Part shown: piece after piece, positions 8,643 to 17,172 of the stretch
Layout: every line of letters begins with the position of its first letter
Numbering within the stretch: position 1 is the stretch's first letter
Assembly (NCBI GenBank): GCA_965204095.1
Contig: OZ241991.1
Span: 6,237,731 to 6,301,730 of the forward strand
From: JAPPLB01 sp965204095
GTDB taxonomy: Bacteria > Acidobacteriota > Terriglobia > Bryobacterales > UBA6623
DNA: 64,000 nt
Direction of reading: 5' to 3'
Position numbers and translations under genes: made by a program
Notes under the pieces: model-generated
Told to the model about the DNA's origin: nothing
Databases searched by the model: none
What the model saw: the letters and a program-made list of their open reading frames with translations, nothing else

Positions 8643-9876
8643 TCCCCGGCGCAGGAGTCTTTCGCAGCGGCTGGCGTACGCCGTACGTAAGTGACCGCCA
8701 CATCCATTCGGCCGGCCCGAAGCGGAACCGGCGCAGCCAGAGCGACGAGGAAAGGAGTTGCACCACCCAGACGGCGGCCACCACGCCGGCCTGCCCGGCA
8801 CGGTCCACGGAGCCGAACCAACCAAGTCCGTGGCCGTAGAAGATTGTCGTGCAGATGACCGTCTGCAGCAGGTAGTTGGTCAGGGCAGTTTGGCCCACGG
8901 CCGCGAACGGACGGGTGTACGGGCGAAGCGCCGCCGTCCTGCACGCCAGCATGACCGCGCCGACGTAGCCGAGGCTGACCGCGATACTCGGCCAGTAGTT
9001 GAACTGCACGCCCACGAAGAACGACCAAACCGGCCACCCGCGCGCGAAGTCGAGCAAGATACCGTACGCTTGGAGCGGAAGGCCGACGGCGACCGCAACC
9101 GCGATCAGGGCCGCGTAGAATCGCGTCGAGCGCCGCGCGCTGAAAACACCGTGCTTGAAGAGCGCCATCCCGATCAGCATCAGCCCACCGGCGCGCCAGA
9201 CGCCCCATGTGATCAGCACCAACGTCTCGAACGCGAATGCCCCCTCTGACCGGACGGGCTGCTGGTCGAGCCAGCCGCCTCGATAAGCGGCCAGCTCCGC
9301 GTTGATCATTGCCGGCGTCGGCTGCCATACATCGGCCGTGAACGCGACGCGCGCCTCCTCTGGCCAGTACGGAAGCGAGACCCCGGAGCCGACGGAGTAC
9401 GCAGAGGCGACCGCGAGGAGCACCACTCCAAGCGCGAGCAGCCGCCCAGGCGGCTGCTCGCGCAACGGGTAGACCAGCATCCCGCAGACGGCGTATAGAA
9501 AGAGGATGTCGCCGGACCACAGCAGGTGTGCATGCAGCAGCCCGATGACCAGTAGCCACCCCATCCGCCGATAGTGCATCTGGCGGGCGGTGCCGCACGT
9601 CTCGGCCCGCCCCGCCATGAGGACGATGCCCGCTCCGAAGAGCATCGAGAAGATCGTCATGAACTTCTGGTCGGCAAGCATTCGGCCCGCCGCCCAGACG
9701 TACAGGTTCACGCCCGTGAAATCGCCGTAGGCGGTCGGGTTGAAGTACGACGCCTGTGGCATCGCGAATGCCTGGATATTCATCACGAGGATGCCGAGCA
9801 GGGCGACGCCGCGCAGAACGTCGATTGCGTCGATACGTGCGTTCTGGGCGACTGGTTCGGCGTCGGTACTCGTCAT
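8626..9876 (-). CDS. DUF418 (YeiB-like) integral membrane protein
   Basis: About 416 residues from the ATG at 9876 (MTSTDAEPVAQNARIDAID); the frame is open to 9918. It has the DUF418/YeiB hallmark start IDAIDVLRGVALLGILVMNIQAFAMP, an FMTIFSMLFGAGI motif and MGWLLVIGLLHAHLLWSGDILFLYAVCG, with roughly ten membrane spans. The family belongs to the acyltransferase-3/heparan N-acetyltransferase-like membrane superfamily and is of unknown function in bacteria. The last codons (RVS and the TGA stop, 8626-8637) are read through the R2 array, so the native C-terminus may have been changed by a few residues. No operon partner is evident. Confidence 0.8.
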   Translation of the reverse strand: MTSTDAEPVAQNARIDAIDVLRGVALLGILVMNIQAFAMPQASYFNPTAYGDFTGVNLYVWAAGRMLADQKFMTIFSMLFGAGIVLMAGRAETCGTARQMHYRRMGWLLVIGLLHAHLLWSGDILFLYAVCGMLVYPLREQPPGRLLALGVVLLAVASAYSVGSGVSLPYWPEEARVAFTADVWQPTPAMINAELAAYRGGWLDQQPVRSEGAFAFETLVLITWGVWRAGGLMLIGMALFKHGVFSARRSTRFYAALIAVAVAVGLPLQAYGILLDFARGWPVWSFFVGVQFNYWPSIAVSLGYVGAVMLACRTAALRPYTRPFAAVGQTALTNYLLQTVICTTIFYGHGLGWFGSVDRAGQAGVVAAVWVVQLLSSSLWLRRFRFGPAEWMWRSLTYGVRQPLRKTPAPGKGRVS

Positions 9877-10193
9877 TGTGACGTCGCTTCTTGGGAAGAC
9901 GTACTGATCATGGTGCACGGATTCGAAGTCGATCTTGTTCGGACGCGAAGTCCTCCCGTTGCGCCGGAGGTCTGCGGACGACTTCGATCGTGCCGTGGAT
10001 CCCCATTCACAATGAGGGGTTGCAACGAAAAAAGTATGGACGGACTATTAACGACAAGTCGCCTGTTCTCATTAGTTTGCAAGCATTATGTGATGGTTCC
10101 TGTCAACACGGAGTAGAAGGAAGGCTCGGTGCGGACTCGCCCGTCGTAGCGTAGGCTTTCTCGGAGGGTCTGCCGCTCCCGTCGGGACGGCCT

Positions 10194-11462
10194 CTATCTT
10201 ACGGCCTTTTCTACAACCGCGATCTCTTTCCCAGTCCCGCTGCGGGTAGCCGCCACACGGCTCTCGATCGGCACCCCGCTCTTGAGCTCGACTTCCAATA
10301 CGCATTCAAAGGGGAGAAGGTTCCCGTCCGAAAGCACGTCGGCCTCCGTGACGAGCGTCTGGAGTTTGTTGGGCTGGCAGAGGAACTCAACCGCCGCCTG
10401 CGTGCCCTGTGTCGTTACCCCGCCCACAATCAGGATGCGCCGATCGGGCGCGAAGCCCGGCAACAGGCGGATCAGCGCGTAGTCTCGCCGTCCTGGGTCG
10501 GGCCGCGACCCGTCAAAGACGGCAGGTTCCCCCGAGCGTGGCTGCCGGTTGACGATCACCGCGCCATAGCTGCCCACGAATGGTTCCAGAGGGCGGAAGA
10601 AAAACTCTCCTTCTTCACGCAATTCCCGCAACTCGTTGACAGGCAGGTTCTCCACCGGTCCTCCGATGAAAACCAGGTTTGCGTTCTTCGCGTCGTCCCA
10701 CCCCAGCAGTCCGCCCCGTTTGACATCGATCCGCCGGCCCATGTGCCAGAAGACTTCGCCGAGCGCATGGACCGCCATGACTTCCCCGACGCCCGTATAG
10801 GTGTAGACAAGCTCACTGCGCCGGTGCGCGGATGCATCGAAGTAGAAAAGACCCGTCGTCCCGGCATTCCCGACAAAGGGAGCGTTGCTGTAAACGACCG
10901 TAGGCCGCTCCGTCCCTCTTGCGAAAGCGCTCCAGAAGGAGCTCACAATGTCCTCCGACTTCGCCTCTGCGGCGCGGTCCGCGGGGTGTTGGATCACGTG
11001 GCCAACCCATCCGATAATCAGGATGACCACCAGGACCGCCACCGCCGCCTCCAGCAGGAATCTCATGCTGAGCGTCGATCGCCCCGTCCGTAGCGCTCCG
11101 CCTGCGAAAGCGCCGTCCTTGACCTGCCTGCCCGATTCCGTCGCTTTAGGGTCGTGGAAAAAAACTCGGTAGTGCCCTTTCGGAATATCGACGATGCATT
11201 CGTCCTCGGACCCCTCTGTCCGATAGTATTCCGCCAGTTTCTGTCGTAGCCGATTCATCGTTACCCGCACGATCGAATCGGCCTGGGAGTCGAAGTCCTC
11301 GCTCCGGCCCAGGACTTGCGTGGCGATCTCGTATTCCTTGATGGCTGCCGTGGGCGATTGCAGCGATCGCTGTCCGACGTAGAGAAGAACGTTCTTCAGG
11401 GTGTCCGAACCCTGAAACGTGCCGCTCGACGCGACTTTGTGAAGCTCTTCCAGCCTCTCCAC
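10194..11462 (-). CDS. ToxR/CadC-like membrane winged-helix regulator
   Basis: 422 residues from a GTG start. The first about 110 residues form an OmpR/PhoB-type winged helix of the kind common in acidobacteria: SDTLKNVLLYVGQRSL ... IVRVTMNRLRQKLAEYYRTEG followed by the wing IVDIPKGHYRVFF. A single transmembrane segment follows at about 135-155 (AAVAVLVVILIIGWVGHVI), so the DNA-binding part is cytosolic and the 260-residue C-terminal domain periplasmic. This topology matches ToxR/CadC one-component sensors. The periplasmic part (YSNAPFVGNAGTTGLFYF, NLVFIGGPVENL) is not a domain I recognise. It is divergent from the TonB receptor gene across 272 nt holding an 11-bp direct repeat, so it may regulate that receptor. 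Confidence 0.7.
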   Translation of the reverse strand: MERLEELHKVASSGTFQGSDTLKNVLLYVGQRSLQSPTAAIKEYEIATQVLGRSEDFDSQADSIVRVTMNRLRQKLAEYYRTEGSEDECIVDIPKGHYRVFFHDPKATESGRQVKDGAFAGGALRTGRSTLSMRFLLEAAVAVLVVILIIGWVGHVIQHPADRAAEAKSEDIVSSFWSAFARGTERPTVVYSNAPFVGNAGTTGLFYFDASAHRRSELVYTYTGVGEVMAVHALGEVFWHMGRRIDVKRGGLLGWDDAKNANLVFIGGPVENLPVNELRELREEGEFFFRPLEPFVGSYGAVIVNRQPRSGEPAVFDGSRPDPGRRDYALIRLLPGFAPDRRILIVGGVTTQGTQAAVEFLCQPNKLQTLVTEADVLSDGNLLPFECVLEVELKSGVPIESRVAATRSGTGKEIAVVEKAVR

Positions 11463-11593
11463 TGATTTGACTCTATCACAGGCTGTTTTAGGTCATCGGC
11501 GCTTCAGGTAACACCGTGTAACGTCCTCCACAAAAGAGAGAAACCTCAGCCACAAGCTGTTGATTTCATGAATCTTGCAAGGTGCGTTCCTGG

Positions 11594-11619
11594 CATAACC
11601 GTGACATAACCGTAACAAA
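11594..11619. promoter_or_regulatory. 11-bp tandem direct repeat, PhoB-box-like
   Basis: CATAACCGTGA (11594-11604) is directly followed by CATAACCGTAA (11605-11615). An 11-bp period with a C-x-GT-x-A core is what OmpR/PhoB-family winged-helix dimers bind, and GTGACATAACCGTAACA resembles the enterobacterial Pho box. It lies about 120 nt before the TonB receptor start and about 130 nt from the start of the winged-helix regulator. Which regulator binds, PhoB or the neighbour, is unknown. Confidence 0.45.
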
Positions 11620-11734
11620 CTTCACCCCACGGAAAATCAGTGACAGTCTGAGGATGCGAGATGTGCGTGTCGACTCCTTGCCGATCTCGCCGTGGTCTTC
11701 GGGGGGTCGGGAAGAAAAGGAATAGGGGATTTTC

Positions 11735-14700
11735 ATGTTACTGAGAGCATTCACTCCTGCGGCTCCATTGCTGTCCGCAGCTTTACTTCTGGTACTTTGT
11801 TTTTCGCTTGCAACCCCGTCACGGGCTCAGGAAGTGAGCGCCGGGTTGACGGGTTTTGTCACCGATCCCAGCGGGGCGGCTGTCGTTGCCGCCGGGGTGA
11901 CCGCCCGGGAAACCAACCGTGGCGCCGAGTACACCACGCAAACCAATGCGGAGGGCGTTTATATCTTCCCCCGCATTCCGGGTGGAATGTACTTGTTGAC
12001 CGTCCAATTGGACGGTTTTCGCACCTACAGGCAGTCGCAGATCCTGCTTGAAGTCAACCAGCGCGCACGTATCGACGTCACCCTGGAATTAGGTGCGTTG
12101 ACCGAGACCGTCGAGGTCATCGGAGAAGCGCCGCTGCTCAATACCGACACGACCATCGTCGGCCAGACTCTCGATACCTCATCTCTGACCGAAACGCCGC
12201 TGGCCAGCCGCAACTTTATCGAGTTGACGCTGATGGCGCCGGGCACGACCACGACGAGTCTTTCCGGCATGCGGGACAGCCAGCGCAGCGGCTACGGCCA
12301 GGCGCGGCCCTATGTGAATGGCAACCGTGCTCAAGCCAACAACTTCCTTCTCGACGGCATTGACAACAACCAGGTGTCCGACAACTACACCGCCTATCAG
12401 CCGAACGTTGACGCCATCCAGGAAGTCAACATGATCACCAACAACGCTTCGGCCGAGTTCGGTAACTTCCAGGGCGGCATCATGAACGTGGTCATGAAGT
12501 CGGGCGCGAACGATTTCCACGGCACGCTCTTCGAGTTCTTCCAGAACGACAGGCTCAACGCCAATAACTGGGCCCGCAACTGGCGGGGCAACCCTCGCCC
12601 GCCGGTCCGTCTTAACACCTTCGGCGGCACGTTTGGCGGACCGGTCCGCAAGAACAAGTTGTTCTTTTTCGGAAACTATCAGGGCATCCGCCGCGTTCGC
12701 CCGGCGGCGGACAACAACTTTAACGTCATCCCGGCCGGATTCCGCCAGGGTGATTTCTCCGAGCTGCTCGCCGTCGCGGGCATTCAGCTTTATGATCCGC
12801 TGACGACGGACGCCGGCGGCAACCGCGATCCCTTCGCCAACAACCGGATCCCGATGAGCCGCATCGATCCGGTTGCGAGCAATCTGTTCAACGACTCGAG
12901 CCTCTACCCGCAGCCGCTGACCGGCGGACTCGAGTTCAACCAGAACGACCGGCGCGGCAGCACGCTGACGACCGACCAGGGCGACATCAAGATCGACTAC
13001 AAGCCCGGTGTTGCGGATGACATCTCGTTCCGATATTCCATCGGACGTCAGAGCCGTCCCGGTACGACGACATTTCCGCTGAGCTTCGGCCGCTTCAGCG
13101 AGTCGCCGTTCCAAGCCGCGGTTCTGAATCATACGAAGACATTCGGCTCGTCTATCGTCAACGAAGCTCGCTACGGCGTGAACCGCATCACGATCGACAA
13201 CGGCGGCCTCGACAACGGTCTCGGCGACGTTGCCGAACAGCTCGGCATCGTTGGCGCCAACGACCGCGGACCCGGATTGCCGCAGATTCAGTTCAGAAAC
13301 GGACGCGCCACAAGCATCGGAGCCACGAACATCGGATCGCAGGCGTTGTTCGCCAACACGACTTTCCACCTCGCCGACAACATGACGGTGATTCAGGGCC
13401 GCCACACGATGAAGTTCGGCGGGCAGTGGCTGCGGCAGCGCATGAACACGCTCTATACCGGCAACACGGGCCGCACCGGATTCATCCGCTTCGACGGACG
13501 GTTTACCGGCGCGAATCCGGGCGCGGTCGGTTCGGCCGAGGCGGATTTCTTCCTCGGAGCTCCCTCGCGTGTCGGGCGCGGCGTCACCAGCCTGTGGGGA
13601 CACCGCAAGCACATCCTCGGCTTCTACCTTCAGGATGACTGGCGTGTCTCCGACAGCTTGACGCTCAATCTCGGCTTGCGCTGGGAGTACCATAGCCCCT
13701 TGGTCGAAGTCTACGACCGTCAGGCGAACTTCTCCCCGTTCTCCGGCGAGCTTCTCATCGCCGGTCAGAACGGTAACAGCCGTGCTCTCTACGATCCGTT
13801 CAAAAAGGACTTTCAGCCCCGCTTCGGATTCGCATGGACTCCCGATGCCCTCGGCCGCAAGATCGTCTTTCGAGGCGCCTACACCATCTCCTCCTACATG
13901 GAAGGCAGTGGCACCAATCTCAGGCTGCCGATCAATCCTCCGTTCCAGCAGGAAACCGAAGCGCGGTTTGACGACGGCACGTTTGTGCAGCCGGCGATCA
14001 GCACTTCTGAATCCATCGTTGCGCAGAGCAACCCCAGCGATCCCTTCGCCAATGCCAACATTCGCCTCTGGGACCCGAAAGTGCGTCCTGCCAACAGCCA
14101 GCAATGGAGCCTGATCATCGAGAACCAGTTGCCTCATCAGACGGTGCTCTCCATGGGTTATATCGGCCAGAAGGGGCATCACCTGATCGTTCCAATGCCC
14201 TATTTCCAGCGGACTTTGCTTGCCGATGGCGCGACGGAACCCAGCCCGTATCTGAGCGGGAACCCGGCTCTCGCCGGCATCTCTCAGATTTCGGGAACCG
14301 AGTCGAACGGCAACATGATCTACCACGGGCTGCAGGTCAACGCCCGTCGCCGCTTGAACGCCGGATTGATGTATCAGTTCTCGTACACCTTCTCGAAGAC
14401 CATGACCGACTCGCTCGGCTTCTTTGGCGATGTCGGCCAGGTGGCCGGGCCCTCCGCCTACTGGCAGAATCTCAACGATCGTCAGGCAGAGTGGGGTCCG
14501 GCGTTCTTCGACGCCAGGCACAATGCCACGCTGTCGTTGGTCTACGAACTGCCGCAAGGGGACGACTGGAACTCCCCCCTGAAAGCCGTCTTGGGAGACT
14601 GGCAACTCGGCGGCATGCTTTACATGCGCAGCGGTTTTGCGATGACGGTTCGGTCCTCCGACAACTCGCGTACACGCTCTCGAGGCGCCCGTGCGGATCG

Positions 14701-15034
14701 TATCGGTGACGGCGCCAAAGGGCCGCGGACGGTGGGTCCGGGCGGCGAATGGTTGGACACCTCCGCCTACGCCATTCCGGCGTTGGGCACGTTCGGCACG
14801 GCCGGCAACGGCACGTTTCGCGGCCCCGGGCTGTTCAACCTCTCGATATCGCTGCAGAAGTTCTTTCCGATTACCGAGAAGCAGCGAGTCCAGCTTCGCG
14901 CGGAAGCCTTCGGCCTCACCAACACGCCGGCCTTCCAGGGAGTCAACCGCTCGGTCAGAAGCCAAACCTTCGGCCAGGTTCGAGGTTCTCAAGGCGAGCG
15001 GCGCGTTCAGCTCGCCCTCAAATACATTTTCTAG
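11735..15034 (+). CDS. TonB-dependent receptor, Oar-like
   Basis: 1,099 residues. Signal peptide of about 31 residues ending SRAQ. A carboxypeptidase-regulatory-like domain spans about 35-110 (GLTGFVTDPSGAAVVAAGVTA ... NAEGVYIFPRIPGGMYLLTV). The plug follows at about 125-260, with the conserved acidobacterial segment VDAIQEVNMITNNASAEFG and GGIMNVVMKSGANDFHGTLFEFF. The rest is a large beta-barrel (RPRFGFAW-type strands, LNLGLRWEYHSPL) ending in a C-terminal Phe, the outer-membrane insertion signal. Receptors of this class import unknown, probably carbohydrate or peptide, ligands using TonB energy. A divergent membrane regulator lies upstream. The stop codon TAG is the first base triplet of an R1 repeat, yet the barrel end is intact. 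Confidence 0.85.
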   Translation: MLLRAFTPAAPLLSAALLLVLCFSLATPSRAQEVSAGLTGFVTDPSGAAVVAAGVTARETNRGAEYTTQTNAEGVYIFPRIPGGMYLLTVQLDGFRTYRQSQILLEVNQRARIDVTLELGALTETVEVIGEAPLLNTDTTIVGQTLDTSSLTETPLASRNFIELTLMAPGTTTTSLSGMRDSQRSGYGQARPYVNGNRAQANNFLLDGIDNNQVSDNYTAYQPNVDAIQEVNMITNNASAEFGNFQGGIMNVVMKSGANDFHGTLFEFFQNDRLNANNWARNWRGNPRPPVRLNTFGGTFGGPVRKNKLFFFGNYQGIRRVRPAADNNFNVIPAGFRQGDFSELLAVAGIQLYDPLTTDAGGNRDPFANNRIPMSRIDPVASNLFNDSSLYPQPLTGGLEFNQNDRRGSTLTTDQGDIKIDYKPGVADDISFRYSIGRQSRPGTTTFPLSFGRFSESPFQAAVLNHTKTFGSSIVNEARYGVNRITIDNGGLDNGLGDVAEQLGIVGANDRGPGLPQIQFRNGRATSIGATNIGSQALFANTTFHLADNMTVIQGRHTMKFGGQWLRQRMNTLYTGNTGRTGFIRFDGRFTGANPGAVGSAEADFFLGAPSRVGRGVTSLWGHRKHILGFYLQDDWRVSDSLTLNLGLRWEYHSPLVEVYDRQANFSPFSGELLIAGQNGNSRALYDPFKKDFQPRFGFAWTPDALGRKIVFRGAYTISSYMEGSGTNLRLPINPPFQQETEARFDDGTFVQPAISTSESIVAQSNPSDPFANANIRLWDPKVRPANSQQWSLIIENQLPHQTVLSMGYIGQKGHHLIVPMPYFQRTLLADGATEPSPYLSGNPALAGISQISGTESNGNMIYHGLQVNARRRLNAGLMYQFSYTFSKTMTDSLGFFGDVGQVAGPSAYWQNLNDRQAEWGPAFFDARHNATLSLVYELPQGDDWNSPLKAVLGDWQLGGMLYMRSGFAMTVRSSDNSRTRSRGARADRIGDGAKGPRTVGPGGEWLDTSAYAIPALGTFGTAGNGTFRGPGLFNLSISLQKFFPITEKQRVQLRAEAFGLTNTPAFQGVNRSVRSQTFGQVRGSQGERRVQLALKYIF

Positions 15035-15084
15035 CCTGCCTTTCTCACCACACGGGGCCGTTAGGTGGTGAGAAATGCAGGCTA
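15032..15084. repeat. R1 repeat, short form, on the TonB receptor stop
   Basis: TAGCCTGCCTTTCTCACCAC, 14 nt of middle, then GTGGTGAGAAATGCAGGCTA. The two ends alone form a near-perfect 20-bp stem. The leading TAG is the stop codon of the receptor gene. Confidence 0.85.
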
Positions 15085-15106
15085 CGCTTCGTTCATCCGC
15101 TGTTTC

Positions 15107-15137
15107 AGGGCTGCCCGTTCGGGTGGCCCTTTTTTTG
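15107..15137 (+). terminator. Rho-independent terminator after TonB receptor
   Basis: AGGGCTGCCCG-TT-CGGGTGGCCCT forms an 11-bp stem with two G-U pairs and a 2-nt loop core, followed by seven T. It lies 72 nt beyond the receptor stop, past the short R1 hairpin. Confidence 0.75.
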
Positions 15138-15188
15138 CCTGCACGGTCATGATCGGAATTCTCCTGCAAGCGCGGTCCAAGGAGTTCC

Positions 15189-15370
15189 AGCCGGCATATC
15201 TCCTCGTGTGCGGAGGCGAACTGCCTGAGAGGGCCGCCAGGACGAGGCGCGCGCCGCTTGGCGCGCGCAGGCGTACTTGAACCGTACGTTGAGCACGGCA
15301 CGCAAGCGCAACGAAGTCCTGGCGGCCGTATGGCGTGCTTCGGCCGTCGGGTGGTGAGAAATGCAGGCTA
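15189..15370. repeat. R1 repeat, 182-bp form, diverged left end
   Basis: The left end is mutated (AGCCGGCATATCTCCTCGTG); the middle and right end are canonical (GTGGTGAGAAATGCAGGCTA). The ATG in the right end opens a short frame of no evident meaning. Confidence 0.8.
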
Positions 15371-15960
15371 GAGCCACCGCAAGCCGCGACCAACGGCTTT
15401 TCACGAATCACGAATCACGAGACACGAATCACGGCTTTTACGCTTTTCCCGTGGCACGTTTGGTGCCTGTTGGTACTGAAGCCCTTCAGTCTTGCTTTTT
15501 CCGCTCCGGTATGCATGGCGTCAGGAGAGAAGAGCCGTTTCTCAGGTCCCGTGATGCCGGATCCGTGGCGCAAACGTAAGCAACGAAAAAGGTTAACCGG
15601 CCCGCCGGCGTTTCCCGGTAGAGCAACCCCAAGCCGCGGCCAACGGTTTTTCACGAGACACGAGACACGAATCACGGCTTTTCCCGTGGCTCGAACGGTA
15701 CCTGTTGGTACTGAAGCCCTTCAGTCTTTTTTCCCCGCACCGGCCGGCATAGCATCAGGAGAAGAGCCGTTTCTCATGTCCCGTGATGCCTCATCCGTGG
15801 CGCAAGCTAAAGCAAGGTTCAGCGGCCCTCTGGCGTTTCCTGCTAGAGCCACCGCAAACCGCGACCAACGGCTTTTCACGAATCACGAATCACGAGACAC
15901 GAAACACGGCTTTTTCTCGAAACACGGCTTTTTCTCGAAACACGGCCTTGCAGGGTCTGA
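15371..15960. repeat. Tandem array of about 225-250-bp composite units with R2 heptamers
   Basis: Two full units and part of a third, anchored at 15371, 15621 and 15846 by GAGC(C/A)ACC(G/C)CAA(G/A)CCGCG and CCAACGG. Each continues with a heptamer array (15399-15438, 15650-15681, 15875-15945), then GGTACTGAAGCCCTTCAGTC (itself an inverted repeat, TGAAG/CTTCA), then CATGGCGTCAGGAGA-type and GATCCGTGGCGCAA segments. The third array ends with CACGGCTTTTTCTCGAAA duplicated. No gene is seen in it. Confidence 0.75.
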
Positions 15961-15992
15961 GTCCGAGAGGCGCGGAGCAAAGGAGATAAACA

Positions 15993-16604
15993 ATGTCACA
16001 ACCCAACAGTATCAATCGGCTTCCAAACGAAGTCCTCGAGGCGCTCCACGGCTGGTTGCGCGATCCCGCCATCACGCAGACCGAGGCGACGCAGCGGACC
16101 AACGCTCTGCTCGACGAGCTGGGCTTGGCTGAGCGTGTCAGCCTGTCGGCTGTCAACCGCTACGATAAGCGCACGCGGGCGGCCTGCGAGCAGGTGCTCC
16201 AATCCCGGCAGGCCTTCGAGTCCTGGGCCGATCGGCTGGGCTCGGAGCCCGTTGGGCAGTTCGGCCGCCTCGCCGCCGAGATGATGCGGACGGCGGTGTT
16301 CAACCTCGCCTCCCGGCTCCAGGATCTCGAGATCGACGATAAGGCGCTGCCCGGCATCGTCCAGTCCGCCTTGAGGATCGCCCTCACGGCGGAGAGCCTG
16401 GAGCGTTCCAGCGAGATCGCGGTCCGCTGTGAGCGTGAGATCAAGCGCCAGGCCGCCGAGGAGGCTGCCAAAGCCAGGAAAGCCAATCCCCCGCCACTCG
16501 ACGCCAAGCGGATGCAAGAGGTCGTCCGGCAAATCTATGGCGTCGAGCTTCCAATCCAGGAGCCCGAATACCATGAACCTCCTCCGGTTGAGCGTGCATC
16601 ATGA
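15993..16604 (+). CDS. Orphan phage Mu gp27-like protein (DUF3486)
   Basis: 203 residues. SINRLPNEVLEALHGWLRDPAITQTEATQRTNALL and VSLSAVNRYDKR match the N-terminal helix-turn-helix-like region of the Mu gp27/DUF3486 family, followed by EPVGQFGRLAAEMMRTAVFNLASRLQD and a long charged helix (RCEREIKRQAAEEAAKARKA). In Mu-like phages gp27 sits in the head-packaging cluster and is thought to be the small terminase subunit. GGAGAT precedes the ATG. No other Mu-like gene (portal, large terminase gp28, protease) lies within reach on either side, and the gene is enclosed by repeat islands, so it is a remnant or a captured single gene. The frame is intact and full length for the family. Confidence 0.7.
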   Translation: MSQPNSINRLPNEVLEALHGWLRDPAITQTEATQRTNALLDELGLAERVSLSAVNRYDKRTRAACEQVLQSRQAFESWADRLGSEPVGQFGRLAAEMMRTAVFNLASRLQDLEIDDKALPGIVQSALRIALTAESLERSSEIAVRCEREIKRQAAEEAAKARKANPPPLDAKRMQEVVRQIYGVELPIQEPEYHEPPPVERAS

Positions 16605-16933
16605 CTCACGAGTCACTCGTCGGGCCGAAGTCCCTCTGCAAGAAACCATGGCCGCCTGCGCCGCGAATCACGGCTATTTCGAATCACCGCTTTGTTTCCT
16701 CGCCTGCGATTTCCCACGATTTCCCACGATTTCCCGGCCCCCCGGGGGGGCAAATCGAATGTCAGCGCACGGTCATCCGTTCTCGGTCGGCCTTGGAGAA
16801 GAGCTCTGCTGAGAATCCCTTGGCGCATCCGGCAGGCTTGGCGGGATGCTTCGAGTCGTTCGGGTCGCTGGCCCGGCCTCCGGGACAGAGTCTCCATGGT
16901 TGCGGAATTGCGAGGACGTTGTGGTAAAATCCC
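16605..16933. other. Intergenic region with decamer repeat and C/G palindrome
   Basis: 329 nt between the gp27-like gene and an R1 copy; no gene seen. 16707-16735 holds three tandem copies of the decamer CGATTTCCCA (last one 9 nt), followed at once by a perfect CCCCCCGGGGGG palindrome (about 16738-16749). Just after the gp27 stop there is TGACTCacGAGTCA, a degenerate trace of the R2 heptamer. Confidence 0.5.
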
Positions 16934-16934
16934 T

Positions 16935-17115
16935 AGCCTGCATTTCTCACCACATGGCGAGGCGAAGTGGGTGAGAGGGCTGTCAGGACGAGGCGCGAGC
17001 CGCTTGGCGCGCGCAGGCGTACTTGACAGTACGTTGAGCACGGCAAGCAAGCGCAACGAAGTCCTGGCGGTCGTATCGCGTGCTTCGACCGTCGGGTGGT
17101 GAGAAATGCAGGCTA
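16935..17115. repeat. R1 repeat, 182-bp form
   Basis: Both 19-bp ends are intact (AGCCTGCATTTCTCACCAC at left, GTGGTGAGAAATGCAGGCTA at right). Followed after 5 nt by a second, short R1 copy. Confidence 0.85.
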
Positions 17116-17120
17116 GCTTT

Positions 17121-17172
17121 TAGCCTGTGTTTCTCATCTTGTGCTTCGGCCGGCAGAGGGTGAAAAATGCAG
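17121..17172. repeat. R1 repeat, short degenerate form, covering SulP start
   Basis: TAGCCTGTGTTTCTCATC ... GAGGGTGAAAAATGCAG: the two ends of R1 with about 15 nt between them, diverged. The ATG in its right end (17167) is the first possible start of the SulP gene. Confidence 0.65.

Noticed and set aside
12179..15301. Open frame of about 1,040 codons antisense to the TonB receptor gene
   Set aside because: Same codon-bias shadow; no recognisable domain, and it runs through the terminator and repeats.
15361..16132. Small proteins readable through the heptamer arrays (TNHETRNTNH-type peptides)
   Set aside because: A 7-bp tandem unit is open in several frames by chance and yields repetitive peptides; no ribosome binding sites or conserved non-repeat part.
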